From positions 51,405,667-51,469,666 of the forward strand of contig OY282610.1 in assembly GCA_958298945.1 (NCBI GenBank): DNA of 64,000 nt, read 5' to 3'. Source of the DNA: Atherix ibis (Eukaryota; Arthropoda; Insecta; Diptera; Athericidae). The position numbers and the translations under genes were made by a program. The notes under the pieces were generated by a model. It was not told the DNA's origin. It saw only the letters and a list, made by a program, of their open reading frames with translations, and made no database searches. This document shows, piece after piece, positions 25,191 to 38,280 of this stretch (position 1 is its first letter; each line of letters opens with the position of its first letter).

Positions 25191-26007
25191 TTGGCAAATT
25201 TTTCTCAAAACTCCCACCGAAATTTATCGTGACATGTCATTTTCCTTCCAATCATTATATTAAGAGTCATAGAAGGTTTGCCTGAAAGTGTGCAATGACA
25301 CCACAAAATAAATTCTAAAAAACCTTAATTTTTATACAAAAAAAAACGAATTTAAATAAAGAAAACAATTAATTTTATGAATTTTTTCTCAAAATCACCA
25401 ACAAAAATTTATCCAGAAAGGATATTCTCATTCCAATCGACAAAATATGTATTGGAGAAGCTTTGCCTGAAAGTACGCAATGACACCATAAAAACAATTC
25501 TAAAAACCTTAATTTGTATACAAAAAAAAACGAATTTTAAGAAAGAAAACTATAAATTTTATGAATTTTTTCTCAAAATCACCAACAAAAATTTATCCAG
25601 AAAGAATATTCTCATTCCAATCGAGAAAATATGTATTGGAAAAGCTTTGCCTAAAAGTACGCAATGACACCATAAAAACAATTCTAAAAACCTTAATTTG
25701 TATACAAAAAAAACGAATTTTAGGAAAGAAAACTATAAATTTTATGAATTTTTTCTCAAAATCACCAACAAAAATTTATCCAGAAAAGATATTCTCATTC
25801 CAATCGAGAAAATATGCGATGGAGAAGCTTTGCCTAAAAGTACGCAATGACACCATAAAAACCGTTCTAAAAACCTTCATTTTTATACAAAAAAAACGAA
25901 TTTTAATAAAGAAAACAATTAATTTTATGAATTTTTTCTCAAAATCACCAACAAAAATTTATCCAGAAAGGATATTCTCATTCCAATCGAGAAAATATGC
26001 ATTGGAG

Positions 26008-26067
26008 AAGCTTTGCCTAAAAGTACGCAATGACACCATAAAAACCGTTCTAAAAACCTTAATTTTT
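26008..26067 (+). repeat. 60-bp truncated monomer, second copy
   Basis: Same truncation as 24922-24981, here with CTTAATTTTTAAGCTTTGCC at the join. Its recurrence together with the downstream junction at 26254/26255 shows both anomalies were copied in one tandem duplication of about 1,085 bp. Confidence 0.85.
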
Positions 26068-26234
26068 AAGCTTTGCCTAAAAGTACGCAATGACACCATA
26101 AAAACCGTTCTAAAAACCTTAATTTTTATACAAAAAAACGAATTTTAAGAAAGAAAACCATAAATTTTATGAATTTTTTCTCAAAATCACCAACAAAAAT
26201 TTATCCAGAAATGATATTCTCATTCCAATCGAGA

Positions 26235-26275
26235 AAATATGCATTGGAGAAGCTAAAAAAAAATTTAATGATCTT
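26235..26275 (+). repeat. A/D-skipping junction, second copy
   Basis: The fusion at 26254/26255 has the same join as the one at 25169/25170, 1,085 bp upstream. The flanking monomers match too, supporting duplication of a shortened unit rather than two independent deletions. Confidence 0.88.
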
Positions 26276-26644
26276 TTGGCAAATTTTTCTCAAAACTCCC
26301 ACCGAAATTTATCGTGACATGTCATTTTCCTTCCAATCATTATATTAAGAGTCATAGAAGGTTTGCCTGAAAGTGTGCAATGACACCACAAAATAAATTC
26401 TAAAAAACCTTAATTTTTATACAAAAAAAACGAATTTTAATAAAGAAAACAATTAATTTTATGAATTTTTTCTCAAAATCACCAACAAAAATTTATCCAG
26501 AAAGGATATTCTCATTCCAATCGAGAAAATATGTAATGGAGAAGCTTTGCCTAAAAGTACGCAATGACACCATAAAAACAATTCTAAAAACCTTAATTTG
26601 TATACAAAAAAAAACGAATTTTAAGAAAGAAAACTATAAATTTT

Positions 26645-27739
26645 ATGAATTTTTTCTCAAAATCACCAACAAAAATTTATCCAGAAAGGATATTCTCATT
26701 CCAATCGAGAAAATATATATTGGAAACGCTTTGCCTGAAAGTACGCAATGACACCATAAAAACAATTCTAAAAACCTTAATTTTTATACAAAAAAAACGA
26801 ATTTTAATAAAGAAAACAATTAATTTTATGAATTTTTTCTCAAAATCACCAACAAAAATTTATCCAGAAAGGATATTCTCATTCCAATCGAGAAAATATG
26901 CATTGGAGAAGCTGTGCCTAAAAGTACGCAATGGCACCATAAAAACCGTTCTAAAAACCTTAATTTTTATACAAAAAAAACGAATTTTAATAAAGAAAAC
27001 AATTAATTTTATGAATTTTTTCTCAAAATCACCAACAAAAATTTATCCAGAAAGGATATTCTCATTCCAATCGAGAAAATATGCATTGGAGAAGCTTTGC
27101 CTAAAAGTACGCAATGACACCATAAAAACCGTTCTAAAAACCTTAATTTTAATACAAAAAAAACGAATTTTAAGAAAGAAAACCATAAATTTTATGAATT
27201 TTTTCTCAAAATCACCAACAAAAATTTATCCAGAAATGATATTCTCATTCCAATCGAGAAAATATGCACTGGAGAAGCTTTCCCTGAAAGTACGCAATGA
27301 CACCATAAAAACAATTCTAAAAACCTTAATTTTTATACAAAAAAAACGAATTTTAGGAAAGAAAACTATAAATTTTATGAATTTTTTCTCAAAATCACCA
27401 ACAAAAATTTATCCAGAAAGGATATTCTCATTCCAATCGAAAAAATATGTATTGGAAACGCTTTGCCTGAAAGTACGCAATGACACCATAAAAACAATTC
27501 TAAAAACCTTAATTTTGATACAAAAAAAACGAATTTTAGGAAAGCAAACTATAAATTTTATGAATTTTTTCTCAAAATCACCAACAAAAATTTATCCAGA
27601 AAGGATATTCTCATTCCAATCGAGAAAATATGTATTGGAGAAGCTTTGCCTAAAAGTACGCAATGACACCATAACAACCGTTCTAAAAACCTTAATTTTT
27701 ATACAAAAAAAAACGAATTTTAATAAAGAAAACAATTAA
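26645..27739 (+). other. 364-codon open stretch across six in-frame monomers; not called a gene
   Basis: Each 183-bp monomer is 61 codons, so successive copies stay in one frame and read as a lysine-rich 61-residue repeat beginning MNFFSKSPTKIYPERIFSF. The stretch opens at ATG (26645) and ends where a 9-A run makes a 184-bp monomer and shifts the frame. I see no signal peptide, recognisable domain or upstream signal distinct from other monomers. Variants between copies change residues freely. An unusual satellite-derived peptide cannot be excluded, but the simplest reading is chance openness in an AT-rich repeat with few in-frame stops. Confidence 0.5.
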
Positions 27740-28190
27740 TTTTATGAATTTTTTCTCAAAATCACCAACAAAAATTTATCCAGAAAGGATATTCTCATTC
27801 CAATCGAGAAAATATGCATTGTAGAAGCTTTGCCTAAAAGTACGCAATGACACCATAAAAACCGTTCTAAAAACCTTAATTTTAATACAAAAAAAACGAA
27901 TTTTAAGAAAGAAAACCATAAATTTTATGAATTTTTTCTCAAAATCACCAACAAAAATTTATCCAGAAATGATATTCTCATTCCAATCGAGAAAATATGC
28001 ATTGGAGAAGCTTTGCCTGAAAGTACGCAATGACACCATAAAAACAATTCTAAAAACCTTAATTTTTATACAAAAAAAATGAATTTTAAGAAAGAAAACC
28101 ATAAATTTTATGAATTTTTTCTCAAAACCACCAACAAAAATTTATCCAGAAAGAATTTTCTCATTCCAATGAGAATAATATGAATTGGAG

Positions 28191-29814
28191 AAGCTTTGCC
28201 TGAAAGTGCAAAATCATACCCCAAACAAACATCTCCAAAAAACCACCATTTTCATAGAGAAAAACAAATTTTAAGAGAAAGTGGACTTAGTGTAATAATT
28301 GTTGCCTCCTATTTTTTGAGAAAACTGGGTGCCTGGTGTAAAAATTGGATTTTCGTGAATATTGTCACAAATTTTCGAATTTTTGTGGTTTTTTGCATAT
28401 CTTTAGGTGGTCAATTTATTTTGCTTTCAGTAAATAAAAAATTAAATTTTAGGCAATTTTTTTTTAATAGTGCTCACAAAAATTTATTCTGAACGGATAT
28501 TCCTTTTTCGATCAGGATAATATGGATCTAGAAGGCTATGTTAAAGTGTATGTAATGAAACCATGAAACAAATTGCCATTTTTATCCAAAAAAGCAAACT
28601 TTATTTTTAAAAAAATACAGCGAACTTTAGGTATTTTTTTTTAAAACGCCTTGAAAAAATTTTCCTGTAAGGACTTTTTTAGTCCGATCAGGATAATAAG
28701 AATAATTATTAGTTTCACATATGTATGCGCATTAACATCATTAAACAAATTTTCGAAAAAATTTCCTTTTTCATAGAAAAATAGAAATTTAAAAAAAAAT
28801 TTAATGATCTTTTGGCAAATTTTTCTCAAAACTCCCACCGAAATTTATCGTGACATGTCATTTTCCTTCCAATCATTATATTAAGAGTCATAGAAGGTTT
28901 GCCTGAAAGTGTGCAATGACACCACAAAATAAATTCTAAAAAACCTTAATTTTTATACAAAAAAAAAACGAATTTTAATAAAGAAAACAATTAATTTTAT
29001 GAATTTTTTCTCAAAATCACCAACAAAAATTTATCCAGAAAGGATATTCTCATTCCAATCGAGAAAATATGTATTGGAGAAGCTTTGCCTAAAAGTACGC
29101 AATGACACCATAAAAACAATTCTAAAAACCTTAATTTGTATACAAAAAAAAATGAATTTGAAGAAAGAAAACTATAAATTTTATGAATTTTTTCTCAAAA
29201 TCACCAACAAAAATTTATCCAGAAAGGATATTCTCATTCCAATCTAGAAAATATGTATTGGAGAAGCTTTGCCTAAAAGTACGCAATGACACCATAAAAA
29301 CAATTCTAAAAACCTTAATTTGTATACAAAAAAAAACGAATTTTAGGAAAGAAAACTATAAGTTTTATGAATTTTTTCTCAAAATCACCAACAAAAATTT
29401 ATCCAGAAAGGATATTCTCATTCCAATCGAGAAAATATGCATTGGAGAAGCTTTGCCTAAAAGTACGCAATGACACCATAAAAACCGTTCTAAAAACCTT
29501 AATTTTTATACAAAAAAAAACGAATTTTAAGAAAGAAAACCATAAATTTTATGAATTTTTTCTCAAAATCACCAACAAAAATTTATCCAGAAATGATATT
29601 CTCATTCCAATCGAGAAAATATGCATTGGAGAAGCTTTGCCTGAAAGTACGCAATGACACCATAAAAACAATTCTAAAAACCTTAATTTTTATACAAAAA
29701 AAATGAATTTTAAGAAAGAAAACCATAAATTTTATGAATTTTTTCTCAAAACCACCAACAAAAATTTATCCAGAAAGAATTTTCTCATTCCAATGAGAAT
29801 AATATGAATTGGAG
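28191..29814 (+). repeat. H16: HOR unit, 1,624 bp, n=3
   Basis: A-D-E-F-a-b-c-G. Module A has GTGCAAAATCAT, GGACTTAGTG, AAAATTAAATTTTAGG and TTCTGAACGG. D has CGCCTTGAAAAAAT, shared with H13. The a monomer has AATGAATTTG in place of ACGAATTTT, and AATCTAGAAAAT removes the usual CGAG near 29243. Confidence 0.9.
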
Positions 29815-31248
29815 AAGCTTTGCCTGAAAGTGCACAATCATACCCCAAACAAACATCTCCAAAAAACCACCATTTTCATAGACAAAAACAAATTTTAAGA
29901 GAAAGTGGACTCAGTGTAATAATTGTTGCCTCCTATTTTTTGAGAAAACTGGGTGTCTGGTGTAAAAATTGGATTTTCGTGAATATTGTCACAAATTTTC
30001 GAATTTTTGTGGTTTTTTGCATATCTTTAGGTGGTCAATTTATTTTGCTTTCAGTAAATAAAAAATTTAATTTTAGGCAATTTTTTTTTAATAGTGCTCA
30101 CAAAAATTTATTCTGAAAGGATATTCTTTTTTCGATCAGGATAATATGGATCTAGAAGGCTATGTTAAAGTGTATGTAATGAAACCATGAAACAAATTGC
30201 CATTTTTATCCAAAAAAGCAAACTTTATTTTTAAAAAAATACAGCGAACTTTAGGTATTTTTTTTTAAAACGCCTGGAAAAAATTTTCCTGTAAGGACTT
30301 TTTTAGTCCGATCAGGATAATAAGAATAATTATTAGTTTCACATATGTATGCGCATTAACATCATTAAACAAATTTTCGAAAAAATTTCCTTTTTCATAG
30401 AAAAATAGAAATTTAAAAAAAAATTTAATGATCTTTTGGCAAATTTTTCTCAAAACTCCCACCGAAATTTATCGTGACATGTCATTTTCCTTCCAATCAT
30501 TATATTAAGAGTCATAGAAGGTTTGCCTGAAAGTGTGCAATGACACCACAAAATAAATTCTAAAAAACCTTAATTTTTATACAAAAAAAACGAATTTTAA
30601 TAAAGAAAACAATTAATTTTATGAATTTTTTCTCAAAATCACCAACAAAAATTTATCCAGAAAGGATATTCTCATTCCAATCGAGAAAATATGTATTGGA
30701 GAAGCTTTGCCTGAAAGTACGCAATGACACCATAAAAACAATTCTAAAAACCTTAATTTGTATACAAAAAAAACGAATTTTAGGAAAGAAAACTATAAAT
30801 TTTATGAATTTTTTCTCAAAATCACCAACAAAAATTTATCCAGAAAGAATATTCTCATTCCAATCGAGAAAATATGTATTGGAGAAGCTTTGCCTAAAAG
30901 TACGCAATGACACCATAAAAACCGTTCTAAAAACCTTAATTTTTATACAAAAAAAAACGAATTTTAAAAAGAAAACCATAAATTTTATGAATTTTTTCTC
31001 AAAATCACCAACAAAAATTTATCCAGAAATGATATTCTCATTCCAATCGAGAAAATATGCATTGGAGAAGCTTTGCCTGAAAGTACGCAATGACACCTTA
31101 AAACAATTCTAAAAACCTTAATTTTTATACAAAAAAATGAATTTTAAGAAAGAAAACCATAAATTTTATGAATTTTTTCTCGAAACCACCAACAAAAATT
31201 TATCCAGAAAGAATTTTCTCATTCCAATGAGAATAATATGAATTGGAG
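29815..31248 (+). repeat. H17: HOR unit, 1,434 bp, n=2
   Basis: A-D-E-F-b-c-G. TAGACAAAAAC and GGTGTCTGG in module A and ATATTCTTTTTTCG near 30121 are private. ATTTTAAAAAGAAAACC before c (near 30962) is shared with H18, linking neighbours. Confidence 0.9.
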
Positions 31249-33234
31249 AAGCTTTGCCTGAAAGTGCACAATCATACCCCAAACAAACATCTCCAAAAAA
31301 CCACCATTTTCATAGAGAAAAACAAATTTTAAGAGAAAGGGGACTCAGTGTAATAATTGTTGCCTCCTATTTTTTGAGAAAACTGGGTGCCTGGTGTAAA
31401 AATTGGACTTTCGTGAATATTGTCACAAATTTTCGAATTTTTGTGGTTTTTTGCATATCTTTAGGTGGTCAATTTATTTTGCTTTCAGTAAATAAAAAAT
31501 TTAATTTTAGGCAATTTTTTTTTAATAGTACTCACAAAAATTTATTCTGAAAGGATATTCCTTTTTCGATCAGGATAATATGGATCTAGAAGGCTATGTT
31601 AAAGTGTATGTAATGAAACCATGAAACAAATTGCCATTTTTATCCAGAAAAGCAAACTTTATTTTTAAAAAAATACAGCGAACTTTAGGTATTTTTTTTT
31701 AAAACGCCTGGAAAAAATTTTCCTGTAAGGACTTTTTTAGTCCGATCAGGATAATAAGAATAATTATTAGTTTCACATATGTATGCGCATTAACATCATT
31801 AAACAAATTTTCGAAGAAATTTCCTTTTTCATAGAAAAATAGAAATTTAAAAAAAAATTTAATGATCTTTTGGCAAATTTTTCTCAAAACTCCCACCGAA
31901 ATTTATCGTGACATGTCATTTTCCTTCCAATCATTATATTAAGAGTCATAGAAGGTTTGCCTGAAAGTGTGCAATGACACCACAAAATAAATTCTAAAAA
32001 ACCTTAATTTTTATACAAAAAAAACGAATTTTAATAAAGAAAACAATTAATTTTATGAATTTTTTCTCAAAATCACCAACAAAAATTTATCCAGAAAGGA
32101 TATTCTCATTCCAATCGAGAAAATATGTATTGGAGAAGCTTTGCCTGAAAGTACGCAATGACACCATTAAAACAATTCTAAAAACCTTAATTTGTATACA
32201 AAAAAAACGAATTTTAGGAAAGAAAACTATAAATTTTATGAATTTTTTCTCAAAATCACCAACAAAAATTTATCCAGAAAGGATATTCTCATTCCAATTG
32301 AGAAAATATGCATTGGAGAAGCTTTGCCTAAAAGTACGCAATGACACCATAAAAACCGTTCTAAAAACCTTAATTTTTATACAAAAAAAAACGAATTTTA
32401 AAAAGAAAACCATAAATTTTATGAATTTTTTCTCAAAATCACCAACAAAAATTTATCCAGAAATGATATTCTCATTCCAATCGAGAAAATATGTATTGGA
32501 GAAGCTTTGTCTGAAAATACGCAATAACACCATAAAAACAATTCTAAAAACCTTAATTTGTATACAAAAAAAAACGAATTTTAGGAAAGAAAACTATAAA
32601 TTTTATGAATTTTTTCTCAAAATCACCAACAAAAATTTATCCAGAAAGGATATTCTCATTCCAATCGAGAAAATATGCATTGGAGAAGCTTTGCCTAAAA
32701 GTACGCAATGACACCATAAAAACCGTTCTAAAAACCTTAATTTTTATACAAAAAAAACGAATTTTAATAAAGAAAACAATTAATTTTATGAATTTTTTCT
32801 CAAAATCACCAACAAAAATTTATCCAGAAAGGATATTCTCATTCCAATCGAGAAAATATGCATTGGAGAAGCTTTGCCTAAAAGTACGCAATGACACCAT
32901 AAAAACCGTTCTAAAAACCTTAATTTTTATACAAAAAAAAAGAATTTTAAGAAAGAAAACCATAAATTTTATGAATTTTTTCTCAAAATCACCAACAAAA
33001 ATTTATCCAGAAATGATATTCTCATTCCAATCGAGAAAATATGCATTGGAGAAGCTTTGCCTGAAAGTACGCAATGACACCATAAAAACAATTCTAAAAA
33101 CCTTAATTTTTATACAAAAAAAATGAATTTTAAGAAAGAAAACCATAAATTTTATGAATTTTTTCTCAAAACCACCAACAAAAATTTATCCAGAAAGAAT
33201 TTTCTCATTCCAATGAGAATAATATGAATTGAAG
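31249..33234 (+). repeat. H18: HOR unit, 1,986 bp, n=5
   Basis: A-D-E-F-b-(c/a hybrid)-b-b'-c-G. The hybrid (about 32421) has the c marker AAATGATATTC then an a-type tail with TTGTCTGAAAATACGCAATAACACC, so the order restarts inside the unit. From about 32.47 kb onward it belongs to the 1,990-bp duplication with H19/H20. AAAGGGGACTC, GGACTTTCG and AATAGTACTC in A are private. Confidence 0.9.
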
Positions 33235-35224
33235 AAGCTTTGCCTGAAAGTGCACAATCATACCCCAAACAAACATCTCCAAAAAACCACCATTTTCATA
33301 GAGAAAAACAAATTTTAAGAGAAAGTGGACTCAGTGTAATAATTGTTGCCTCCTATTTTTGGAGAAAACTGGGTGCCTGGTGTAAAAATTGGATTTTCGT
33401 GAATATTGTCACAAATTTTCGAATTTTTGTGGTTTTTTGCATATCTTTAGGTGGTCAATTTATTTTGCTTTCAGTAAATAAAAAATTTAATTTTAGGCAA
33501 TTTTTTTTTAATAGTGCTCACAAAAATTTATTCTGAAAGGATATTCCTTTTTCGATCAGGATAATATGGATCTAGAAGGCTATGTTAAAGTGTATGTAAT
33601 GAAACCATGAAACAAATTGCCATTTTTATCCAAAAAAGCAAACTTTATTTTTAAAAAAATACAGCGAACTTTAGGTATTTTTTTTTAAAACGCCTGGAAA
33701 AAAATTTCCTGTAAGGACTTTTTTAGTCCGATCAGGATAATAAGAATAATTATTAGTTTCACATATGTATGCGCATTAACATCATTAAACAAATTTTCGA
33801 AAAAATTTCCTTTTTCATAGAAAAATAGAAATTTAAAAAAAAATTTAATGATCTTTTGGCAAATTTTTCTCAAAACTCCCACCGAAATTTATCGTGACAT
33901 GTCATTTTCCTTCCAATCATTATATTAAGAGTCATAGAAGGTTTGCCTGAAAGTGTGCAATGACACCACAAAATAAATTCTAAAAAACCTTAATTTTTAT
34001 ACAAAAAAACCGAATTTTAATAAAGAAAACAATTAATTTTATAAATTTTTTTTCAAAATCACCAACAAAAATTTATCCAGAAAGGATATTCTCATTCCAA
34101 TCCAGAAAATATGTATTGGAGAAGCTTTGCCTGAAAGTACGCAATGACACCATAAAAACAATTCTAAAAACCTTAATTTGTATACAAAAAAAAACGAATT
34201 TTAAGAAAGAAAACTATAAATTTTATGAATTTTTTCTCAAAATCACCAACAAAAATTTATCCAGAAAGGATATTCTCATTCCAATCGAGAAAATATGTAT
34301 TGGAAAAGCTTTGCCTGAAAGTACGCAATGACACCATAAAAACAATTCTAAAAACCTTAATTTGTATACAAAAAAAAAAACGAATTTTAAGAAAGAAAAC
34401 TATAAATTTTATGAATTTTTTCTCAAAATCACCAACACACATTTATCCAGAAAGGATATTCTCATTCCAATCGAGAAAATATGTATTGGAGAAGCTTTGT
34501 CTGAAAATACGCAATAACACCATAAAAACAATTCTAAAAACCTTAATTTGTATACAAAAAAAAACGAATTTTAGGAAAGAAAACTATAAATTTTATGAAT
34601 TTTTTCTCAAAATCACCAACAAAAATTTATCCAGAAAGGATATTCTCATTCCAATCGAGAAAATATGCATTGGAGAAGCTTTGCCTAAAAGTACGCAATG
34701 ACACCATAAAAACCGTTCTAAAAACCTTAATTTTTATACAAAAAAAACGAATTTTAATAAAGAAAACAATTAATTTTATGAATTTTTTCTCAAAATCACC
34801 AACAAAAATTTATCCAGAAAGGATATTCTCATTCCAATCGAGAAAATATGCATTGGAGAAGCTTTGCCTAAAAGTACGCAATGACACCATAAAAACCGTT
34901 CTAAAAACCTTAATTTTTATACAAAAAAAAAGAATTTTAAGAAAGAAAACCATAAATTTTATGAATTTTTTCTCAAAATCACCAACAAAAATTTATCCAG
35001 AAATGATATTCTCATTCCAATCGAGAAAATATGCATTGGAGAAGCTTTGCCTGAAAGTACGCAATGACACCATAAAAACAATTCTAAAAACCTTAATTTT
35101 TATACAAAAAAAATGAATTTTAAGAAAGAAAACCATAAATTTTATGAATTTTTTCTCAAAACCACCAACAAAAATTTATCCAGAAAGAATTTTCTCATTC
35201 CAATGAGAATAATATGAATTGAAG
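33235..35224 (+). repeat. H19: HOR unit, 1,990 bp, n=5
   Basis: A-D-E-F-a-a-b-b'-c-G. Module A has AATTGAAGAAGC just upstream and TTTTTGGAGAAAACTGG, D has GGAAAAAAATTTCC, and F has TTTTATAAATTTTTTTTC; all are shared with H20 at exactly 1,990 bp. One a monomer has CCAACACACATTTATCC near 34434 and an extended A-run near 34370. Confidence 0.92.
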
Positions 35225-36845
35225 AAGCTTTGCCTGAAAGTGCACAATCATACCCCAAACAAACATCTCCAAAAAACCACCATTTTCATAGAGAAAAACA
35301 AATTTTAAGAGAAAGTGGACTCAGTGTAATAATTGTTGCCTCCTATTTTTGGAGAAAACTGGGTGCCTGGTGTAAAAATTGGATTTTCGTGAATATTGTC
35401 ACAAATTTTCGAATTTTTGTGGTTTTTTGCATATCTTTAGGTGGTCAATTTATTTTGCTTTCAGTAAATAAAAAATTTAATTTTAGGCAATTTTTTTTTA
35501 ATAGTGCTCACAAAAATTTATTCTGAAAGGATATTCCTTTTTCGATCAGGATAATATGGATCTAGAAGGCTATGTTAAAGTGTATGTAATGAAACCATGA
35601 AACAAATTGCCATTTTTATCCAAAAAAGCAAACTTTATTTTTAAAAAAATACAGCGAACTTTAGGTATTTTTTTTTAAAACGCCTGGAAAAAAATTTCCT
35701 GTAAGGACTTTTTTAGTCCGATCAGGATAATAAGAATAATTATTAGTTTCACATATGTATGCGCATTAACATCATTAAACAAATTTTCGAAGAAATTTCC
35801 TTTTTCATAGAAAAATAGAAATTTAAAAAAAAATTTAATGATCTTTTGGCAAATTTTTCTCAAAACTCCCACCGAAATTTATCGTGACATGTCATTTTCC
35901 TTCCAATCATTATATTAAGAGTCATAGAAGGTTTGCCTGAAAGTGTGCAATGACACCACAAAATAAATTCTAAAAAACCTTAATTTTTATACAAAAAAAC
36001 CGAATTTTAATAAAGAAAACAATTAATTTTATAAATTTTTTTTCAAAATCACCAACAAAAATTTATCCAGAAAGGATATTCTCATTCCAATCCAGAAAAT
36101 ATGTATTGGAGAAGCTTTGCCTGAAAGTACGCAATGACACCATAAAAACAGTTCTAAAAACCTTAATTTGTATACAAAAAAAAAACGAATTTTAAGAAAG
36201 AAAACTATAAATTTTATGAATTTTTTCGCAAAATCACCAACAAAAATTTATCCAGAAAGGATATTCTCCTTCCAATCGAGAAAATATGTATTGGAGAAGC
36301 TTTGCCTGAAAGCACGCAATGACACCATAAAAACAATTCTAAAAACCTTAATTTGTATACAAAAAAAAACGAATTTTAGGAAAGAAAACTATAAATTTTA
36401 TGAATTTTTTCTCAAAATCACCAACAAAAATTTATCCAGAAAGGATATTCTCATTCCAATCGAGAAAATATGCATTGAAGAAGCTTTGCCTAAAAGTACG
36501 CAATGACACCATAAAAACCGTTCTAAAAACCTTAATTTTTATACAAAAAAAACGAATTTTAAGAAAGAAAACCATAAATTTTATGAATTTTTTCTCAAAA
36601 TCACCAACAAAAATTTATCCAGAAATGATATTCTCATTCCATTCGAGAAAATATGCATTGGAGAAGCTTTGCCTGAAAGTACGCAATGACACCATAAAAA
36701 CAATTCTAAAAACCTTAATTTTTATACAAAAAAATGAATTTTAAGAAAGAAAACCATAAATTTTATGAATTTTTTCTCAAACCCACCAACAAAAATTTAT
36801 CCAGAAAGAATTTTCTCATTCCAATGAGAATAATATGAATTGGAG
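35225..36845 (+). repeat. H20: HOR unit, 1,621 bp, n=3; first part a near-copy of H19
   Basis: A-D-E-F-a-b-c-G. Positions 35225 to about 36160 match H19 at 1,990-bp offset with very few differences (for example TTTTCGAAGAAATTT in E where H19 has TTTTCGAAAAAATTT). The a monomer then has TTTTTTCGCAAAATC and CTCCTTCCAATCG, and c has CCATTCGAG. Confidence 0.92.
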
Positions 36846-38280
36846 AAGCTTTGCCTGAAAGTGCACAATCATACCCCAAACAAACATCTCCAAAAAACCA
36901 CCATTTTCATAGAGAAAAACAAATTTTAAGAGAAAGTGGACTCAGTGTAATAATTGTTGCCTCCTATTTTTTGAGAAAACTGGGTGCCTGGTGTATAATT
37001 GGATTTTCGTGAATATTGTCACAAATTTTCGAATTTTTGTGGTTTTTTGCATATCTTTAGGTGGTCAATTTATTTTGCTTTCAGTAAATAAAAAATTTAA
37101 TTTTAGGCAATTTTTTTTTAATAGTGCTCACAAAAATTTATTCTTAAAGGATATTCCTTTTTCGATCAGGATAATATGGATCTAGAAGGCTATGTTAAAG
37201 TGTATGTAATGAAACCATGAAACAAATTGCCATTTTTATCCAAAAAAGCAAACTTTATTTTTAAAAAAATACAGCGAACTTTAGGTATTTTTTTTTAAAA
37301 CGCCTGGAAAAAATTTTCCTGTAAGGACTTTTTTAGTCCGATCAGGATAATAAGAATAATTATTAGTTTCACATATGTATGCGCATTAACATCATTAAAC
37401 AAATTTTCGAAAAAATTTCCTTTTTCATAGAAAAATAGAAATTTAAAAAAAAATTTAATGATCTTTTGGCAAATTTTTCTCAAAACTCCCACCGAAATTT
37501 ATCGTGACATGTCATTTTCCTTCCAATCATTATATTAAGAGTCATAGAAGGTTTGCCTGAAAGTGTGCAATGACACCACAAAATAAATTCTAAAAAACCT
37601 TAATTTTTATACAAAAAAAACGAATTTTAATAAAGAAAACAATTAATTTTATGAATTTTTTCTCAAAATCACCAACAAAAATTTATCCAGAAAGGATATT
37701 CTCATTCCAATCGAGAAAATATGTATTGGAGAAGCTTTGCCTGAAAGTACGCAATGACACCATAAAAACAATTCTAAAAACCTTAATTTGTATACAAAAA
37801 AAAACGAATTTTAGGAAAGAAAACTATAAATTTTATGAATTATTTCTCAAAATCACCAACAAAAATTTATCCAGAAAGGATATTCTCATTCCAATCGAGA
37901 AAATATGCATTGAAGAAGCTTTACCTAAAAGTACGCAATGACACCATAAAAACCGTTCTAAAAACCTTAATTTTTATTAAAAAAAACGAATTTTAATAAA
38001 GAAAACAATAAATTTTATGAATTTTTTCTCAAAATCACCAACAAAAATTTATCCAGAAATGATATTCTCATTCCAATCGAGAAAATATGCATTGGAGAAG
38101 CTTTGCCTGAAAGTACGCAATGACACCATAAAAACAATTCTAAAAACCTTAATTTTTATACAAAAAAAATGAATTTTAAGAAAGAAAACCATAAATTTTA
38201 TGAATTTTTTCTCAAAACCACCAACAAAAATTTATCCAGAAAGAATTTTCTCATTCCAATGAGAATAATATGAATTGGAG
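36846..38280 (+). repeat. H21: HOR unit, 1,435 bp, n=2
   Basis: A-D-E-F-b-c-G. GGTGTATAATTGG near 36993 is a 2-bp net deletion that breaks the module A frame, and TTCTTAAAGG near 37143 removes its usual stop. The joint TTTTTATTAAAAAAAACG near 37976 recurs in H24 at 42386. Confidence 0.9.

Larger units (their letters stand above)
23495..28190 (+). repeat. H15: collapsed HOR block, 4,696 bp, with one module A
   Basis: It starts normally (A, D with a 12-bp deletion near 23841, E, F, a-type monomers), then passes twice through the same abnormal junction. At 25169/25170 and 26254/26255 a canonical monomer broken at GGAGAAGCT is fused to the second half of E, skipping A, D and half of E. The block therefore reads as three sub-blocks, and the middle one is about 1,085 bp. 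After 26461 about ten canonical monomers run without a header until G at about 28110. The repeated junction implies one deletion followed by tandem duplication. Confidence 0.88.

Noticed and set aside
26645..27739. Genuine repeat-protein gene
   Set aside because: Frame continuity depends only on A-run length. There is no distinct promoter, domain or change in codon pattern, and the same sequence occurs out of frame throughout the array.
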